Shown: piece by piece, positions 61,732 to 64,000 of the stretch
Layout of the letters: the number at the start of each line of letters is the position of its first letter
Position numbering within the stretch: position 1 is the first letter of the stretch
Source of the DNA: Phallusia mammillata
Lineage: Eukaryota; Chordata; Ascidiacea; Phlebobranchia; Ascidiidae
Assembly (NCBI GenBank): GCA_003260075.1
Contig: QLIY01000073.1
Location: 184,464 to 248,463 of the forward strand
Length of the DNA stretch: 64,000 bases
Reading direction: 5' to 3'
The notes under the pieces: model-generated
The model's database searches: none
What the model saw: only the letters and a program-made list of their open reading frames with translations
What the model was told of the DNA's origin: nothing
Program-made: the position numbers and the translations under genes

Positions 61732-63288
61732 TACGAGCCATGACATATCACATGCCATATTTTTTTGCAAAAATCAATGTGTTTCCAGCAACTCCTTGTT
61801 CGTAGAAAATAGCTCAGGTCTAGGTTTACTTTTAGCAGGAATTGGATTGACATTTTCACCCTGCCTTAAAGGCTGTTAGGCAATAGAGCATTTCTTATTG
61901 TACTTTCATATAAACTAGCAATGCTTATATTTACGATATGTATGTATGNATTTTTTATACAAAACGAAACAAACGTTTTTGAACAATTCTTTGCATTTAT
62001 ACGAGCCATGACATATCACATGCCATATTTTTTTGCAAAAATCAATGCGTTTCCAGCTCCTTGTTCGTAGAAAATAGCTCAGGTCTAGGTTTACTTTTAG
62101 CAGGGATTGGATTGACATTTTCACTCTGCCTTAAGGGCTGTTAGGCAATAGAGCATTTCTTATTGTACTTTCATATAAACTAGCAATGCTTATATTTACG
62201 ATATGTATGTATGTATAAAGTCAACATGTTCTAAAAGTGTGAATAACCTAAAACTACTCCCCCCCCCCGTACTTTCATATAAACTAGCAATGCTTATATT
62301 TACGATATGTATGTATAAAGTCAGCATGTTCTAAAAGTGTGAATAACTAAAAATACAAAACTACTCAATGTGGAACATTATGCAAACTTTTCAAACATAC
62401 AACACAGAACAATTATAATGCAATTCCTTCGTATTTTATTGACATTCAAACCAAAGCATCAAGAAATCATACATCACCTGCAAGTTATCTTCGGAACCAA
62501 TCGCTTCACTCTAGGTTTTCTGATCTCCGGTACAGAGAGAGGAGTTGTTGCCATTGACGACAAGGATGAGTTGGATGCGTCCATGATCTTCACAGATGAG
62601 GAGGAGAGGACCATCTTGCTTCCATCCACGTTGGGATCAGCACTGAGACTTGATCCGACTCCACTGCTGGAGCTTGATCCGGAGGTTCTGCTGATGTCGG
62701 AGGTGATGTCAACCGATGTGTTTTCCTCCTCTGGGATCCCGTTCTGATCCGAGCTCGATTCGTCATCCCCTGGCTCTCCAAGGAGCATGTGCTCAGGGAT
62801 GTTACCAGAAAGCCTCTGAATGTTCACTAGGAGTTTTCCTGCAACCTGTTCAGGGAAAAATTTAGGTCTAATTAGGTGACACATTAAAAGCATCATCCTA
62901 TATTAGTTAAATTTGTGTACGGTGTTTAATCACAGTTTGCTAACAAGTAATCCTATTTTCCAAACATTCCAGTTTCAAAGAAAAAACTCGACCAATTAAT
63001 CTATTGTTATATCTGTCTTACCCGAAATGATACACTTTTGTTCGTTTGTTTTGTTAGCAAGTTCAAACAGTACATACTGTTTCTACCTATTAGGTCTTAT
63101 CAGTACAGCTGGTAACGAGAGATCGGTCGTTATAACGTAAATTGGAAATGAACTTAGATTTTAATACTAAGTACGGAAGATGCAAAGTGAATGGTTTCAA
63201 CAAAATAGCACCGGATACTATTAAGCCTACCAACAATGCATCTACTATGCCAGTGTTCGGCAACCTTTTTTGCATCGTTGACCGCTTT

Positions 63289-63365
<77 letters not shown>

Positions 63366-63550
63366 ACCGGCGGTTGCCGACCACTGTACTATGCTACCTG
63401 TCCGTGTTGGTTGATAATGGGGACGTTGTATTCCAGAGGTGCGTCCTGAAGAAGACATTCAAGAAACACATTCGCAACACCAATTAAAATCTGACTTCTT
63501 TCTGTCTCGTTGAAAGGGTCGTCCTTGCCAGCTTCTGTTAAAGACTGGTT
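47750..63550 (-). CDS. KIF13: KIF13-type kinesin-3, C-terminal part (15 exons)
   Basis: Minus-strand exons: 63398-63550, 62478-62845, 61383-61520, 57008-57307, 56117-56249, 55678-55805, 55104-55222, 54111-54237, 53966-54021, 53268-53386, 52466-52573, 51665-51784, 50917-51027, 50453-50719 and 47750-48088 (stop TGA). All phases agree: 861 residues. The motor and FHA domains lie past the right edge. KIF13 marks: GVANVFLECLLQDAPLEYNV, ATGLPPTLSHFVQCQYS, QVSVTPERNSGTLPL, VEMHVPVIFLDLN, LNRVTPSGERVYIVVK, HPVEMDLVLRKRVCV, GIIYEIVSNVPLASSEGDD and FEKYVMRATSSVDKILSLDR. KIF13 motors move vesicles toward microtubule plus ends. No CAP-Gly domain follows, unlike KIF13B. Ser-rich inserts occur at about residues 70-150 (exon 62478-62845) and in the exon at 57008. 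KIF13A versus KIF13B cannot be decided; tunicates probably keep one ancestral gene. Confidence 0.92.
48089..50452 (-). other. KIF13 intron before the last exon
   Basis: No exon was recognised. A possible pogo/Tigger-like end ('cagtcgaatccggttaatcg') starts at about 49621 with related 'gtccggttaattgcac' at 49700. No matching inverted end was found, so the element is not called. Confidence 0.4.
50759..50991. repeat. Duplicate pair breaking a KIF13 exon
   Basis: Copies 50759-50870 and 50881-50991 flank ten Cs (50871-50880). The left copy contains only the 3' part of the exon whose full version is 50917-51027. Differences are mainly single substitutions. A gene finder could call a false second exon here. 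Confidence 0.85.
51095..51567. repeat. Duplicate pair with C10 junction
   Basis: Left copy 51095-51397 and right copy 51408-51567 share 'aagtcggtctccc' at the start and 'gtacatgta-tctctgatat-acacccttaaa' near the end. The right one is shorter by an internal deletion. Ten Cs at 51398-51407. Confidence 0.7.
51721..52340. repeat. Duplicate pair breaking a KIF13 exon
   Basis: Left copy 51721-52080, C run 52081-52092 (12, including natural Cs), right copy 52091 to about 52340. The right copy carries only the first 22 or so codons of the exon 51665-51784, preceded by its acceptor. The full exon is on the left. Confidence 0.85.
52872..53040. repeat. Short tandem repeat in a MITE-like sequence
   Basis: Three units of about 43-48 bases ('aaaatactaaatcagtcgct' then 'gtattttattgtttaatact') run from 52872 to 52990. 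The 3' flank 'gtatttcgcttttatcagca' and 'cagtgtctgaaaa' matches the interior of the foldback element at 35699-35857. Confidence 0.65.
53086..53823. repeat. Two duplicate pairs with C10 junctions
   Basis: Pairs are 53086-53161/53172-53241 (ten Cs 53162-53171) and 53648-53731/53742-53823 (ten Cs 53732-53741). The KIF13 exon 53268-53386 lies between them and is not duplicated. Confidence 0.8.
54159..54480. repeat. Duplicate pair breaking a KIF13 exon
   Basis: Left copy 54159-54319 has most of exon 54111-54237. The right copy starts mid-exon at 54331 and keeps the acceptor. An 11-C run (54320-54330) joins them. Several substitutions in the exon are synonymous (for example in the ERERES stretch). 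Confidence 0.85.
54626..54635. other. C10 run without a clear flanking duplicate
   Basis: Exactly ten Cs. The flanks share only a weak similarity around 'ttttgggtgtg', so the two sides may be diverged alleles or simply non-overlapping contig ends. Confidence 0.6.
55836..56090. mobile_element. Eroded hAT-like remnant
   Basis: Repeated 'tggaccac' motifs and a right end 'ttgagaaccattg' recall the CAGTGGTTCTCAA element at 35131. No left terminal repeat or clean target duplication remains. Confidence 0.35.
56205..56795. repeat. Third haplotype mosaic, with false KIF13 exon copy
   Basis: Block A (56205 to about 56300), X (to about 56352), B (to 56522), ten Cs (56523-56532), A' (56533-56636), ten Cs (56637-56646) and B' (56647 to about 56795). 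Here X is missing from the second path. A' repeats the 5' part of exon 56117-56249 with its acceptor. Confidence 0.8.
58344..59399 (+). CDS. C2H2 zinc-finger protein, intronless, nested in KIF13 intron
   Basis: A single open frame of 351 codons begins with ATG at 58344 and ends with TAA; an AATAAA follows at 59411-59416. After a 45-residue charged leader come 11 fingers. The first is degenerate (HKCGIREKDF lacks the second Cys) and the tenth ends H-x3-C in place of H-x3-H. The other nine are canonical, e.g. HRCDVCEKVF, FECETCLKRF, YKCNFCDRRF and HVCAVCGKSF. One full TGEKPH linker is present; other linkers are looser. The family binds DNA in the nucleus, usually as a transcription factor. I do not recognise a specific orthologue. 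Lack of introns and location in another gene's intron suggest a retrocopy or a locally expanded family member. Its last 78 bases are repeated after a C run. Confidence 0.9.
   Translation: MASPTQGLKSEELLLKVGDRLSSKSTQGKSQDNVKKKNHKCGIREKDFTKKLSLIHHSKVHKTKKSHRCDVCEKVFPTMYQLKNHLIVHDNTKPFECETCLKRFKRPRNLAVHSVIHATDKRHRCDICEKRFRTRDRLHMHQRIHKDVKPNGCEFCEQRFTYSGNAKKHMLVHIGEKSHRCKVCEKTFRRPQELKCHSLVHTQEKTHRCKVCEKCFRTKQNLKCHFRTHSREQRYKCNFCDRRFGIASNARRHMRTHTGEKPHVCAVCGKSFRTTTDLKQHSVIHSEEKPYKCDFCDMTFNLINNAKRHMKCAAIRRTTKLMTCNACPMRFCNSKALGQHLKSHAQSRDNK
59322..60413. repeat. Duplicate pairs at and after the zinc-finger 3' end
   Basis: Pair 59322-59465/59476 to about 59605 (ten Cs 59466-59475) repeats the last codons and stop of the zinc-finger gene. 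Pair 59608-59979/59990-60413 (ten Cs 59980-59989) repeats the downstream sequence; the right copy holds an extra block near 60170-60240. Confidence 0.8.
60426..61085. repeat. Duplicate pair with C10 junction
   Basis: Copies 60426-60724 and about 60790-61085 share 'gctgtttggttcaattta', 'tcgataatgcttgagaaa' and 'ggcatcgtcatttactgtaa'. Ten Cs lie at 60725-60734. Confidence 0.75.
60900..61285. mobile_element. Foldback element with about 70-bp arms
   Basis: The arm 60906-60977 (aaatatggaaacaaatttcc ... gtcgataatgcttgagaaaa) is the reverse complement, at about 85-90%, of 61206-61280. The spacer is about 230 bases. Half of it is repeated at 60541-60612 through the haplotype duplication. It looks like a MITE or a Foldback-type element. 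Confidence 0.65.
61667..62355. repeat. Triplicated segment with long C run, N and C10
   Basis: A 65-base C run (61667-61731) is followed by copy 1 (61732-61948), an N at 61949, copy 2 (61999-62258), ten Cs (62259-62268) and a partial third copy (62269 to about 62355). All three placeholder kinds occur together. Confidence 0.8.
63251..63386. mobile_element. hAT-type MITE abutting a KIF13 splice donor
   Basis: Ends CAGTGTTCGGCAACC and GGTTGCCGACCACTG. Exact target duplication tactatgc at 63243-63250 and 63387-63394. The C run 63291-63363 (73 bases) replaces the middle. The exon 63398-63550 ends at 63398, so only three intron bases (gta) separate the exon from the duplicated target site. Confidence 0.9.
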
Positions 63551-63785
63551 CTGTAACAAGAAATCATTCAATTTTAGATGTTTCAACATTTGATGGGCCT
63601 GATCAGTGCATGCCGGCACCAAATGTGAAATCCCCCCCCCCAATCTGACTTCTTTCTGTCTCGTTGAAAGGGTCGTCCTTGCCAGCTTCAGTTAAAGACT
63701 GGTTCTGTGACAAGAAATCATTCAATTTTAGATGTTTCAACATTTGATGGGTCTGATCAGTGCATGCCGGCACCAAATGTGAAAA
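63488..63785. repeat. Duplicate pair breaking a KIF13 exon
   Basis: Left copy 63488-63631 and right copy 63642-63785 flank ten Cs (63632-63641). The right copy repeats the first part of exon 63398-63550 with its acceptor; the full exon is on the left. Confidence 0.85.
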
Positions 63786-64000
63786 TTATGTTTAGGGATG
63801 ACGCAGAAAATATATTTAAATTTTAAGTTGCTTTTCCTTCCGCATATAGGCGCTACTATGTACATGCATGTTGTACATATTATTGGGTATAAGGGGAGCA
63901 GTGTGTTTTTGCTTGCCGGCGAAGGAAAATAAATGTAGTATAAAACTCATATACACAGCAGAAACCAAGCAGAAAGACACATGCCCCATAACTTAAGAAA
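63786..64000. other. KIF13 intron at the right edge
   Basis: No exon was seen. The upstream KIF13 exons (FHA and motor domain) should follow beyond the window. Confidence 0.6.

Noticed and set aside
4401..63641. C runs with direct repeats as a novel mobile or recombination system
   Set aside because: Fixed length of ten, one strand only, and gap-like substitution for missing blocks point to assembly placeholders.

Overview
This is a eukaryotic, AT-rich window with many introns. The recognisable proteins have clear vertebrate orthologues at tunicate-like divergence: a synaptotagmin-7, a rapsyn and a KIF13-type kinesin. Many stretches are present twice, as near-identical copies with scattered substitutions and small indels, as expected from a very heterozygous genome. 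I infer a solitary ascidian such as Ciona, possibly C. savignyi. That is inference and was not checked against a database.

Layout. About 1-1001 (+): the inner exons of a TPR-repeat protein that starts before the window. 3545-5279: an 836-bp duplicated segment with an X-box-like site and a TATA box, followed by a consensus splice donor; it is a candidate distal promoter and 5' UTR exon for the next gene. 13387-31691 (+): a complete synaptotagmin-7 gene with 10 coding exons, a 13-base first coding exon, and a reconstructed protein of 443 residues. 33342-33629 (+): the GIY-YIG end of a Penelope-like retroelement. 34338-39823 (-): a complete rapsyn gene, 7 exons, 456 residues. 41424-46000 (-): a methyltransferase-like gene I cannot name, 11 exons, 540 residues, with a possible extra 5' exon at 46447-46754. 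47750-63550 (-): the 3' part of a KIF13 gene, 15 exons and 861 residues, with motor and FHA regions beyond the right edge. 58344-59399 (+): an intronless C2H2 zinc-finger gene nested in a KIF13 intron on the opposite strand.

Two kinds of non-genic structure dominate. First, 33 short C runs, nearly all exactly 10 bases and all on the + strand, sit between near-identical direct repeats. Four longer C runs (65-86 bases) also occur, three of them inside hAT-like elements. They behave as gap placeholders between unmerged haplotypes rather than biological DNA, and several cut KIF13 exons into false duplicate exons. Second, there are six hAT-type miniature elements with 8-bp target duplications (five perfect or nearly so, one degenerate), one of them 3 bases inside a KIF13 intron next to its splice donor. 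Several foldback elements and two dispersed repeat families are also present.

Functionally, synaptotagmin-7 (Ca2+-triggered exocytosis), rapsyn (acetylcholine-receptor clustering) and KIF13 (vesicle transport) all relate to secretion and synapses. Nothing in the sequence shows that their neighbourhood is more than coincidence. I found no convincing tRNA, rRNA, CRISPR or bacterial-type operon.
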